Shown: piece by piece, positions 1-5,359 of the stretch
Position numbering within the stretch: the first letter of the stretch is position 1
Layout of the letters: every line of letters begins with the position of its first letter
Assembly: GCA_003446545.1 (NCBI GenBank)
Contig: DMAO01000130.1
Span: forward strand, 1-5,359
DNA from: Sphaerochaeta sp.
GTDB lineage: Bacteria; Spirochaetota; Spirochaetia; Sphaerochaetales; Sphaerochaetaceae
DNA length: 5,359 bases
Reading direction: 5' to 3'
Position numbers and translations under genes: made by a program
The notes under the pieces: generated by a model
Seen by the model: the letters and a program-made list of their open reading frames with translations, nothing else
Told to the model about the DNA's origin: nothing
Database searches by the model: none

Positions 1-262
1 GAATATTGAGGCTCTGCTCTACCCCATAGCCCACTTCAGGTTCATCAACAGAATCGGCATTGAGCAAGCGCTGTTTGGTTACTCTATTTTGTATTTGGAA
101 GTTCAAACGTAGTGTGGGGAGACCTGTCCTCAACAGATGATAGGTAAAATCAGATTCAGAGATATGCATGGTTTTGATATGTTGAAGTCTAGTCTCTTGT
201 ATGTGACCAAAAAGGGTTGAGATTCTCTCATGTGCTTTTAACTCCAGATCAAGTTCATCCAT
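1..262 (-). CDS. Unrecognised protein, N-terminal part (runs off the left edge)
   Basis: An open frame runs on the minus strand from an ATG at 260-262 to the window edge without a stop, giving 87 visible residues that begin MDELDLELKAHERI. The start is well supported: a GGAG ribosome-binding site (270-273) lies 7 nt upstream, and a good promoter sits at 305-333. The only other nearby ATG (273-275) hits a TGA after two codons. The first 35 or so residues look helical and charged, and the rest is mixed with no membrane segment or signal peptide. I do not recognise the family and assign no function. It has its own promoter, so it is probably not simply the third gene of the abiE operon. The half-site array over its promoter implies tight repression, possibly autoregulation, but the visible part shows no clear helix-turn-helix. 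It is more likely a real truncated-by-window gene than a chance frame. Confidence 0.65.
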   Translation of the reverse strand, partial: MDELDLELKAHERISTLFGHIQETRLQHIKTMHISESDFTYHLLRTGLPTLRLNFQIQNRVTKQRLLNADSVDEPEVGYGVEQSLNI

Positions 263-322
263 ATTTTCACTCCATTATGTATTTTCACTACATCTGTGAA
301 AACTATAATAACAGTGAAAATA
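262..322. promoter_or_regulatory. Four-half-site palindromic operator over promoter and ribosome-binding site
   Basis: TATTTTCACT occurs at 262-271 and 280-289 on the plus strand, and its exact reverse complement at 313-322. A variant (TGTGAAAACT) lies at 295-304. The GTGAAAA/TTTTCAC cores (264-270, 282-288, 296-302, 314-320) are arranged with perfect symmetry about base 292, with start-to-start spacings of 18, 14 and 18. One half-site lies in the -35/-10 spacer, one just after the -10 box near the transcription start, and one between the Shine-Dalgarno sequence and the start codon. This is the geometry expected of a repressor operator bound by two dimers. The repressor is unknown. The product of the gene at 1-262 or the AbiEi protein are candidates, but nothing shows which. 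Confidence 0.65.
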
Positions 323-333
323 CTGTCCGTCAA
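305..333 (-). promoter_or_regulatory. Sigma70-type promoter of the left-edge gene
   Basis: On the minus strand, TTGACG (328-333) matches the -35 consensus at 5 of 6 positions. TATTAT (305-310) matches the -10 consensus at 5 of 6. They are separated by exactly 17 nt. The predicted start of transcription is near 298-299, giving a leader of about 36 nt that contains the GGAG ribosome-binding site. The promoter points at the gene starting at 262. Confidence 0.7.
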
Positions 334-504
334 TAGTAACCTTCAGGTCTCATATCACCAGGCATTTCAAAACAACTAAGACTCATTGTTTTCAAGAAGG
401 ATCTCCGTACCTGAGTATTCTTGCAATCTTTTCACTACCTGTCGTTTCTCTTGAATTGGATGCCATATGTATTGTATATAGCAGAAGGTTAAGCAACATA
501 AGTT
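330..504 (-). pseudogene. Possible decayed coding remnant (weak)
   Basis: Two short minus-strand frames adjoin and look protein-like. One (376-504, 42 codons) contains WHPIQEKRQVVKRLQEY and ends at TAG. The next frame over ends in MPGDMRPEGYY at a TGA at 330-332, which overlaps the -35 box of the promoter to its left. Neither has a convincing ribosome-binding site and start, and a single frameshift near 380-390 would join them into one C-terminal tail. This may be the 3' end of a disrupted gene, or chance. The family is not recognised. Confidence 0.2.
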
Positions 505-510
505 TTATCC

Positions 511-529
511 CTATACTTTGCAAGTATAG
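511..529 (-). terminator. Small hairpin directly after the AbiEii stop codon (weak terminator candidate)
   Basis: CTATACTT (511-518) and AAGTATAG (522-529) form a perfect 8-bp inverted repeat with a 3-nt loop, one base beyond the TAA stop of the nucleotidyltransferase gene. The stem is AT-rich and the following minus-strand sequence (GGGATAAAACTT) has no U-tract. It is therefore not a canonical intrinsic terminator, and may instead protect the mRNA 3' end or be a protein-binding palindrome. Confidence 0.3.
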
Positions 530-530
530 C

Positions 531-1439
531 TTATTCGATGGTTTCCCAAAGACAGAGGGAGCTATTCCAGATTTTTTGAAAATTAGTTTTTCCCCTCAAT
601 GCTTCTACAATCGGATGTAAAAACATTTCAATTTGATCAATCACTTCAGGTAAGCTCAATGTAGAATCAACTTTTTTTGCCCTTATAAATGAAGTCCATT
701 GTCCTTTCCGGTGGGGATTATCGCTAAAACCCAATTCAAAAGCAACAATACTATCAAGGTTAGTTTTTCGATTATCAAGTGTTTCACCGATGGCTGTTTT
801 TAGTTTTTCTCCACCAAAGTCCATTGATCTTGAAAGCACATATATATCGTAGAAGTCTTTCATTCGGCTATTGGCTTTACCAAGGGATATGATTGCCTCA
901 AACTTTTCTGAAATAACCGATTCGATTGTATATGCTAGGATCATTGGTCGCTCTTGATCAAGTAACGTTGGGTATTCCATGAGGATACTGGATGGAAAAA
1001 TCACATCGCCGAAACCAATATCTATAGTGACTCTCAGTTTTGTTCTACCCAAATACCCATCTATAGAAATATTGATGCCTGCATATTTTTTGAATTCTGC
1101 AATGTAAATGGCACGAAGTGAATCCAAATCGAACCTGATACCGTCTTTCGGACATTCTATGGAAAACACCTCTTTGAAGACAGTTTTCATTTCATCAGTT
1201 GTATTTGAAATGTTATGCCCCAAAAAATCAACATCGGCTGTCCCACGCATGTAGTTGCCCTCGAATAGAGCATACAGAAGAATACCTCCTTTTAGTACGA
1301 AGTGTTCCTTGTAGTGTGATATTGATAAACGATACAGCATTCTTTCAAGGCCATATACCGTAATGACTTCATTGTATGAACGGTTATTTTTTAGAGCTCT
1401 GTTTTTTAGTTTGGCTTTGGTGGACTCAACGATATTCAT
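531..1439 (-). CDS. abiEii: AbiEii-type nucleotidyltransferase toxin
   Basis: This 302-residue protein matches the AbiEii/DUF1814 nucleotidyltransferase toxins of AbiE and MenAT-like systems. Studied members inhibit growth, some by adding nucleotides to the tRNA 3' end, and several give phage resistance. Visible motifs are KGG at 50-52 in HFVLKGGILL; R65-G-T-A-D69-V-D71, the metal-binding D-x-D that follows an arginine; a further acidic strand TIDIGFGD ending at D145, with D140 and D145; and the family signature E178-K-F-E-A with R192-x-K194-D195-F-Y-D198. These catalytic positions look intact. The ATG (1437-1439) overlaps the stop of the upstream antitoxin gene as ATGA, and a strong GGAGGT site lies 6 nt before it, so antitoxin and toxin are coupled. 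The gene is AT-rich relative to the acc operon, consistent with transfer. The target nucleotide and tRNA cannot be read from sequence. Confidence 0.9.
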   Translation of the reverse strand: MNIVESTKAKLKNRALKNNRSYNEVITVYGLERMLYRLSISHYKEHFVLKGGILLYALFEGNYMRGTADVDFLGHNISNTTDEMKTVFKEVFSIECPKDGIRFDLDSLRAIYIAEFKKYAGINISIDGYLGRTKLRVTIDIGFGDVIFPSSILMEYPTLLDQERPMILAYTIESVISEKFEAIISLGKANSRMKDFYDIYVLSRSMDFGGEKLKTAIGETLDNRKTNLDSIVAFELGFSDNPHRKGQWTSFIRAKKVDSTLSLPEVIDQIEMFLHPIVEALRGKTNFQKIWNSSLCLWETIE

Positions 1440-2035
1440 AGGAGTACCTCCAGGTATTTTGACAAGATTCCATAAAGCCTCAGCTGCTGCGCATAACGGA
1501 TGAGTTTGTTAATGTCGCGGTCTTCTTCTCTTAGATAATTTTTCAGCACAGCTAGGCAATCCTCATGCCCATATTTATTTCTATAGGTCAACAGATCACA
1601 TACAGACTTTTCTTTGTCATAGATGGCACATGATCCCCCTTCAAATGGTATTCTTTCAATGCCGAGCTGATAACGACTGTCAGAAAAATAGAATATCCCA
1701 ATAGATGGCCAATCAGGAAGTATTGATACTTTTGACTTGCTAGGAATCGCCACATCGATTTGAGACGGCCTAAAAGTGCTCATCCCATGGTACACCGCTG
1801 CACTCATCAGACAAACGACGCCTTGCTCAACATATCCATCCACATACAGAAATTCGTTTTCATCCATCGTATACTGTAGATTTTCAAAGGTGTTCCCATT
1901 GATTCTAGCAATGATACCATCTTTGACAAAACGATGTATCATATAGTAACTGTATCCTTGCTCAATCATCTTGCTGGTTCTGATGAATTTTCTTTCCGGA
2001 AAGGGGAATTGTAGGGTTTTGGGTTTATTCACCAT
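1436..2035 (-). CDS. abiEi: AbiEi-type antitoxin and transcriptional repressor
   Basis: A 199-residue cytoplasmic protein of the AbiEi family, the antitoxin partner of the nucleotidyltransferase encoded next to it. Residues about 17-50 (FIRTSKMIEQGYSYYMIHRF, then DGIIARINGNTF) are the N-terminal winged helix-turn-helix typical of AbiEi. Residues about 71-105 (GVVCLMSAAVYHGMS, then IDVAIPSKSKV) and 141-199 (EKSVCDLL, then a helical tail) match the C-terminal antitoxin region. In studied systems AbiEi neutralises the toxin and also represses its own operon by binding repeats at the promoter. I chose the ATG at 2033-2035 because AAGGAAG lies about 6 nt upstream. The frame opens 17 codons earlier at 2086, but that ATG has no ribosome-binding site and the extra residues (beginning MIVPVRFLC) precede the conserved domain. 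The length is normal for the family and no key region is missing. Confidence 0.88.
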   Translation of the reverse strand: MVNKPKTLQFPFPERKFIRTSKMIEQGYSYYMIHRFVKDGIIARINGNTFENLQYTMDENEFLYVDGYVEQGVVCLMSAAVYHGMSTFRPSQIDVAIPSKSKVSILPDWPSIGIFYFSDSRYQLGIERIPFEGGSCAIYDKEKSVCDLLTYRNKYGHEDCLAVLKNYLREEDRDINKLIRYAQQLRLYGILSKYLEVLL

Positions 2036-2049
2036 GGCACTTCCTTCAG

Positions 2050-2088
2050 AATCATTATTACATAAGAAGCGTACAGGGACAATCATTA
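2050..2088 (-). promoter_or_regulatory. Candidate abiE promoter and AbiEi operator repeats
   Basis: On the minus strand TTGTCC (2077-2082) and AATAAT (2054-2059) are 17 nt apart, and a TG one base before the -10 box makes it an extended -10. The 8-bp direct repeat TAATGATT occurs at 2081-2088 and 2050-2057, 31 bp apart (about three helical turns), overlapping the two promoter elements. An ATCAT-ATGAT inverted repeat lies at 2082-2096. AbiEi proteins are known to repress their own promoters. The leader would be short, about 12 nt, and an alternative TATTAT box exists at 2095-2100, so the exact promoter is uncertain. Confidence 0.4.
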
Positions 2089-2180
2089 ATTATGATAATA
2101 TCTGCCTTTATAAAATATCACCGAATTAATTATAAATTTATATATCTTTGCTTTTTGCAATGATTTTACTGCTACAAGGG

Positions 2181-2212
2181 AAAGCCCCGTTGCTATCATG
2201 CAACAGGGCTTT
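2181..2212 (-). terminator. Intrinsic terminator of the acc operon
   Basis: AAAGCCC (2181-2187) pairs with GGGCTTT (2206-2212), and GTTGC (2189-2193) pairs with GCAAC (2200-2204), around a 6-nt loop. The single internal mismatch becomes a G-U wobble in minus-strand RNA, giving a continuous 13-bp stem starting 7 nt after the accA stop. The trailing sequence is TTTCCCTTG, so the U-tract is short. The plus strand reads GGGCTTTTC, so it could act in both directions. It separates acc transcription from the abiE genes. Confidence 0.75.
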
Positions 2213-2219
2213 TCTCCTA

Positions 2220-3134
2220 TCAGCGCAGGCTCTCTGTCTGCTTGAACACCTCAAGCAGAGGGTCCCACCACTCCTTACCTCCGGATACCTCACCGATACC
2301 GCGGATCTTCCGTATCCTGTATCGGACCAGATTCTCCACAGGCTTGGAGCACAGCACCTCAAGATCCCTGATAATGGTCTCCTTGATAAGTTGGGCAGTC
2401 TCCTGAGGGGATTTTTCTGCGATGATGTCATGGATAACCCCAAAGTCCTTGAGGTTTCTTGCTGTCATCTTCATCGCCTCAGCAGCCTCCTTAGCCTTGG
2501 AAGGGTCACGCAGCAGGATGGAGGCAAACCCTTCAGGGGTAATGACTGAGTATACAGCATTCTCCAACATGTACAGCTTGTCCCCTACCCCTATACCCAG
2601 AGCCCCTCCACTCCCACCTTCACCGATGATAAAACAGAGCACCGGTGTCCTGAGGGTGGAGAATACCTTCAGATTCTGGGCTATGGCCTCTCCGATGCCC
2701 CGCTCTTCCGAACCGAGGCCAGGATAGGCACCAGGGGTGTCGATGAAGCAGACTACAGGGCGTCCGAACTTCTCAGCCTGCTTTGCAAGGCGTAATGCCT
2801 TGCGGTACCCCTCAGGATTGCTCATCCCATAGTTGCACAACACATTCTCCTTGAAGTTGGCTCCCTTATGGTTACCAATGAAGGTAATGGCCCTCCCCCC
2901 TATGGTCCCGATGCCCCCGACCATAGCAGGGTCATCACCATAGAGGCGGTCCCCATGCAACTCCATAAAATCATCACACATCATGCTGATGAACTGCTTG
3001 GTTCCAGTACGACCCTGCTGACGCGATAGCAGTACGTAGTCCCAGGAAGATTTGGTCTCTTCATCGCTGGAAACAATAGTCTCTATACGCTCAAGGGTAC
3101 TCTTGAGCTGGGTATCATCTTTTTTATCCTTCAT
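2220..3134 (-). CDS. accA: Acetyl-CoA carboxylase carboxyltransferase subunit alpha
   Basis: With AccD this 304-residue protein forms the carboxyltransferase that moves the carboxyl group from carboxybiotin on AccB to acetyl-CoA, making malonyl-CoA in the cytoplasm. Family landmarks are FMELHGDR (56-63), the PEGYRKALRLAKQAEKF stretch (107-123), IDTPGAYPG (131-139), EERG (143-146), the glycine-rich GEGGSGGAL oxyanion region (171-179) and SVITPEGFASIL (196-207). It is somewhat shorter than the 319-residue E. coli protein, mainly in the N-terminal helical segment, as is common outside Proteobacteria. The ATG at 3132-3134 has AGGAG 8 nt upstream and lies inside the end of accD (11-nt overlap), so the two transferase subunits are translated as a coupled pair. 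It is the last gene of the operon, followed by a terminator. No defect is visible. Confidence 0.97.
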   Translation of the reverse strand: MKDKKDDTQLKSTLERIETIVSSDEETKSSWDYVLLSRQQGRTGTKQFISMMCDDFMELHGDRLYGDDPAMVGGIGTIGGRAITFIGNHKGANFKENVLCNYGMSNPEGYRKALRLAKQAEKFGRPVVCFIDTPGAYPGLGSEERGIGEAIAQNLKVFSTLRTPVLCFIIGEGGSGGALGIGVGDKLYMLENAVYSVITPEGFASILLRDPSKAKEAAEAMKMTARNLKDFGVIHDIIAEKSPQETAQLIKETIIRDLEVLCSKPVENLVRYRIRKIRGIGEVSGGKEWWDPLLEVFKQTESLR

Positions 3135-3906
3135 TGGGTATGCTCCTTGTATGGGTCTTGATCAGGTAGGAGAGCGTGCTTCTCAGCTTGTCTCTCGATA
3201 CGATCATATCCACAAACCCCCGCTGGAGCTGGAACTCCGAACGCTGGAACCCTTGGGGTAGCTTTTCCCTAATGGTTCCCTCTATGACCCTAGGACCGGC
3301 AAAGCCAATGACAGCCCCAGGTTCTGCCATGATGACATCCCCGAGCATGGCAAAGGAAGCGGTAACCCCACCGGTAGTAGGATTGGTAAGCACAATAAAC
3401 AGAGGGGTCCTAGTCTCTTCCAGCAAGGCTGCTGCACTGGCGGTCTTCGTCATCTGCATCAGGGAGAAGATACCCTCCTGCATCCTAGCCCCACCACTGG
3501 CGGTGAAGAGGATGACAGGCTCCCTCTCAAGGCAGCCCTCAATGATGGCCTGGGTAATCTTCTCCCCTACCACCGATCCCATGCTTCCTCCCATGAAGGA
3601 GAAACTCATGATGCCGACCACAGCCTTTTGCCCTTCGATACGACATTTTCCAATGCTCACTGCATCACTGAGGGATGATTTCTCTTGGTTTTCCTTCAGC
3701 TTGTCCTCATAGCCTGGAAGTGCGATAGGATTCACCGACTGCATCCCCTCGGACATCTCGACAAAGGAGTCTTCGTCGGCAAAGAGCGCAAGGCGCTCCT
3801 GGGGTGTAAGGGGGAAGTAGAAGTTACAGTAGGGACATATCTTATGGTTGTCAAGGACAACCTCTTTCTGACACTGGGGACAAAGGTCTTTTGTCTTATT
3901 TTCCAT
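3124..3906 (-). CDS. accD: Acetyl-CoA carboxylase carboxyltransferase subunit beta
   Basis: The partner of AccA in the carboxyltransferase, 260 residues against about 304 in E. coli. An N-terminal zinc ribbon is present with C9, C12, C24 and C27, preceded by only 8 residues. The inner loop is 11 residues, while E. coli AccD has 15 between the cysteine pairs. The crotonase-like transferase core follows, with SFSFMGGSMGSVVGEKI (101-117), SGGARMQEG (137-145), NPTTGGVTASFA (175-186), GFAGPRVI (201-208) and LPQGFQRSEF (216-225). The start ATG (3904-3906) is preceded by AGGAG about 10 nt upstream and overlaps accC by 11 nt. The 3' end overlaps accA by 11 nt. The shortness comes from both termini and the zinc loop, and the core is complete. 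In E. coli the zinc domain also binds nucleic acid, but whether this compact version does is unknown. Confidence 0.97.
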   Translation of the reverse strand: MENKTKDLCPQCQKEVVLDNHKICPYCNFYFPLTPQERLALFADEDSFVEMSEGMQSVNPIALPGYEDKLKENQEKSSLSDAVSIGKCRIEGQKAVVGIMSFSFMGGSMGSVVGEKITQAIIEGCLEREPVILFTASGGARMQEGIFSLMQMTKTASAAALLEETRTPLFIVLTNPTTGGVTASFAMLGDVIMAEPGAVIGFAGPRVIEGTIREKLPQGFQRSEFQLQRGFVDMIVSRDKLRSTLSYLIKTHTRSIPNEG

Positions 3907-5236
3907 AAGTCTTATTCTCCTGTTTTTCCCAGAGCTTTACATACAGGTCAGTACCGAAGCGTCCGGATCCAAACTCAACCGAGCTGATGAGCCTTTTCTG
4001 CTCCTCGAGATTTGTCTCGATGCCCTCGATACGCACCTCCGAGAGTGCCCTGAGCATTATGGCCAGTCCCTGGTCCCTATCAGGAGCGTGGATGATGATC
4101 TTGGCGATAAGCGGATCGTAGTAGGGACTGAGGACCGAATTGGCAACCAGATGGGAGTCAATACGCACATGAGGCCCCGAGGGGAAGTTCAGAGCTGTGA
4201 GGGTGCCGGCTCCTTTTCCATTTATCCTGCACTCAAGGGCGTAGCCTTTGAGCTGCACATCCTCTTGCCGTATCGTCAGCTTCTTACCGGAGGCAATCTC
4301 TATCTGGGCTTTCACCAGATCAAGGCCACTTACCAACTCACTGACAGGGTGCTCTACCTGCAGGCGAGCATTGACCTCCATGAAGTAGTAGGTATCACCT
4401 TCCACAAGATACTCCACCGTCCCAGCACCCCGGTAACCAAGCTTTTCGAACAGCTTGACCGAGTCTGAACACATGCGGGAACGCATCTCTTCGGAAAGGA
4501 TGGGAGAGGGGCTCTCTTCCAGCAGTTTCTGGTGGTTCTTCTGTACCGAACAGTCACGCTCGCCAAGGTGAAGGACTGTGCCCTGACCATCAGCGAGCAA
4601 TTGGATCTCCAAATGCCTGGGGTTCTCCAGATAGCGCTCCATATGCACCGAAGCATCACCAAAGAAGGCCAGGGCCTCTTTCTTGGCTATCTGCAGGGCG
4701 TTGGCAAGTTCTTTTTTCTCATAGACAATACGCATGCCCCGTCCTCCGCCACCGCAGGCGGCCTTGAGGATGATAGGGTATCCTATACGCTGGGCTGTAG
4801 CGAGGGCATCATCAAGGTCCTTGATCTCCTCACTGCTGCCGGGGGTGATGGGAAGTTTGCACTCCAAGGCTGTGGCACGGGCTGCCACCTTGTTGCCCAA
4901 CAGGGCAATAGTCTCACTCTTCGGCCCTATGAAGATAAGGCCGGCATGCTCGACATCGCGGGCGAAGTCAGCATTCTCTGAGAGAAATCCCACCCCGGGA
5001 TGGATTGCATCACAGCGTGCGAGGCATGCTGCTGCTATGATGTTCTCCTTGTTCAAGTAGCTTTGGGCTGTGGCTGGGGGGCCTATGCAGATGGCCTGGT
5101 CGGCAAGGGCTACCCCAAGGCTTTCTTTGTCGGCTGTAGAGTAGACCAATACACTTTTGATCTTCAGATCCCTACAAGCCCGTATGATCCTGACCGCTAT
5201 CTCGCCGCGGTTGGCAATGAGGATAGACCGGATCAT
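3896..5236 (-). CDS. accC: Acetyl-CoA carboxylase biotin carboxylase subunit
   Basis: An ATP-grasp enzyme that carboxylates the biotin on AccB using ATP and bicarbonate, the first half-reaction of acetyl-CoA carboxylase. The 446 residues compare with 449 in E. coli. The N-terminal domain starts ANRGEIAVRIIRAC (8-21). The ATP-binding lysines are K116 and K158, with the glycine-rich lid GGGGRGMR at 162-169. Catalytic K237, metal ligands E275 and E287, and R291, Q293, V294, E295 and R337 all align with the E. coli active-site residues at a constant offset of one. Oddities: HPGVGFLSENA (79-89) has V where most members have Y; the lid starts A-A-C before the glycines; and after ECRIN the usual A-E-D-P and F-x-P-S-P-G segment is about 6 residues shorter and reads GKGAGTLTAL. 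The frame is unbroken there. The start ATG overlaps the accB stop by 4 nt, with a close-set GAGAAGG upstream. It could in principle be a paralogous carboxylase subunit, but the neighbours make AccC secure. Confidence 0.96.
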   Translation of the reverse strand: MIRSILIANRGEIAVRIIRACRDLKIKSVLVYSTADKESLGVALADQAICIGPPATAQSYLNKENIIAAACLARCDAIHPGVGFLSENADFARDVEHAGLIFIGPKSETIALLGNKVAARATALECKLPITPGSSEEIKDLDDALATAQRIGYPIILKAACGGGGRGMRIVYEKKELANALQIAKKEALAFFGDASVHMERYLENPRHLEIQLLADGQGTVLHLGERDCSVQKNHQKLLEESPSPILSEEMRSRMCSDSVKLFEKLGYRGAGTVEYLVEGDTYYFMEVNARLQVEHPVSELVSGLDLVKAQIEIASGKKLTIRQEDVQLKGYALECRINGKGAGTLTALNFPSGPHVRIDSHLVANSVLSPYYDPLIAKIIIHAPDRDQGLAIMLRALSEVRIEGIETNLEEQKRLISSVEFGSGRFGTDLYVKLWEKQENKTYGK

Positions 5237-5359
5237 TGCCTTCTCACGGTAAACAGCGGCTGGCCGAACTCTACCATCTCTTCTGGCTTTGCAAGCACAG
5301 AGACGATCTCACAAGGGAAGTCGGTCTGTAGCTGGTTCATCATCTTCATCGCCTCGATG
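5233..5359 (-). CDS. accB: Biotin carboxyl carrier protein, C-terminal end (runs off the right edge)
   Basis: The last 41 residues of the biotinyl domain are visible. They begin with the biotin-attachment motif EAMKMMN, in which the lysine codon at 5344-5346 is the biotinylated residue, and continue through FPCEIVSVL and EEMVEFGQPLFTV to a TGA at 5233-5235. The spacing from the lysine to the end is normal for AccB. In the full enzyme this domain swings between AccC and the AccA-AccD transferase. The stop overlaps the accC start as ATGA. The N-terminus, the linker, and the operon promoter lie outside the window. Confidence 0.93.
   Translation of the reverse strand, partial: IEAMKMMNQLQTDFPCEIVSVLAKPEEMVEFGQPLFTVRRQ

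Noticed and set aside
1..262. Faint resemblance of the first 40 residues of the left-edge protein to the start of methionine gamma-lyase-like (aluminium resistance) proteins
   Set aside because: The GYGYDD signature that should follow is not at the expected position in any frame, so the likeness is probably just generic helical sequence.
262..322. CRISPR array or short tandem repeat
   Set aside because: The units are only 10 bp, occur in both orientations with symmetric spacing and overlap a promoter, which fits operator half-sites rather than CRISPR.
2036..2086. Upstream 17-codon extension of the AbiEi frame
   Set aside because: The ATG at 2086 has no ribosome-binding site. The ATG at 2035 has AAGGAAG at good spacing and fits the family's usual N-terminus. 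The extension also overlaps the likely promoter.
2131..2142. Perfect 12-bp palindrome TATAAATTTATA upstream of the abiE promoter
   Set aside because: It is composed only of A and T in a very AT-rich stretch, so chance is likely, and it lies outside the best promoter candidate.
2138..2443. Minus-strand 101-codon frame overlapping the end of accA and the terminator
   Set aside because: It is out of frame with accA and rich in R, S, C and P, typical of a shifted reading of a real gene, and it runs through the terminator hairpin.
2148..4981. Several plus-strand open frames of about 70-180 codons opposite accA, accD and accC
   Set aside because: They lie antisense to strongly conserved genes and have no recognisable domains. 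They are expected shadows of the GC-richer coding strand.

Overview
All genes in this window lie on the minus strand, so the biological order runs from right to left. The right-hand 60 percent (about 2220-5359) is a tight bacterial acetyl-CoA carboxylase operon, accB-accC-accD-accA. It encodes the separate-subunit enzyme that makes malonyl-CoA for fatty acid synthesis. accB enters from the right edge and only its biotinyl C-terminus is visible. All three junctions overlap (4, 11 and 11 nt), which implies translational coupling, and a stem-loop terminator closes the operon just after accA.

Left of the terminator is a two-gene AbiE-type toxin-antitoxin or abortive-infection module. It consists of an AbiEi-like winged-helix antitoxin and repressor, followed with a 4-nt ATGA overlap by an AbiEii-like nucleotidyltransferase toxin. 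Hand-counted sample lines give about 33-43 percent GC in the AbiEii gene and 55-58 percent in the acc genes, which suggests the module was acquired horizontally beside a housekeeping operon.

Farther left is an AT-rich intergenic stretch (about 263-530). It holds a small hairpin, a possible decayed coding remnant, and a well-formed sigma70-type promoter covered by four symmetrically placed TATTTTCACT-like half-sites. That promoter drives an unrecognised gene that leaves the window at base 1. The operator-promoter is the least ordinary element seen here.

Organism: the AccA, AccD and AccC sequences are bacterial. The short AccA N-terminus and the gene order recall Clostridia or spirochaetes with Clostridium-like genes (Sphaerochaeta relatives), but this is a guess from memory of the families, not a database result. 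No rRNA, tRNA, CRISPR array or insertion sequence was recognised. I see no clearly new system: AbiE modules are known, and the novelty candidates are the regulatory array and the unidentified gene it controls.
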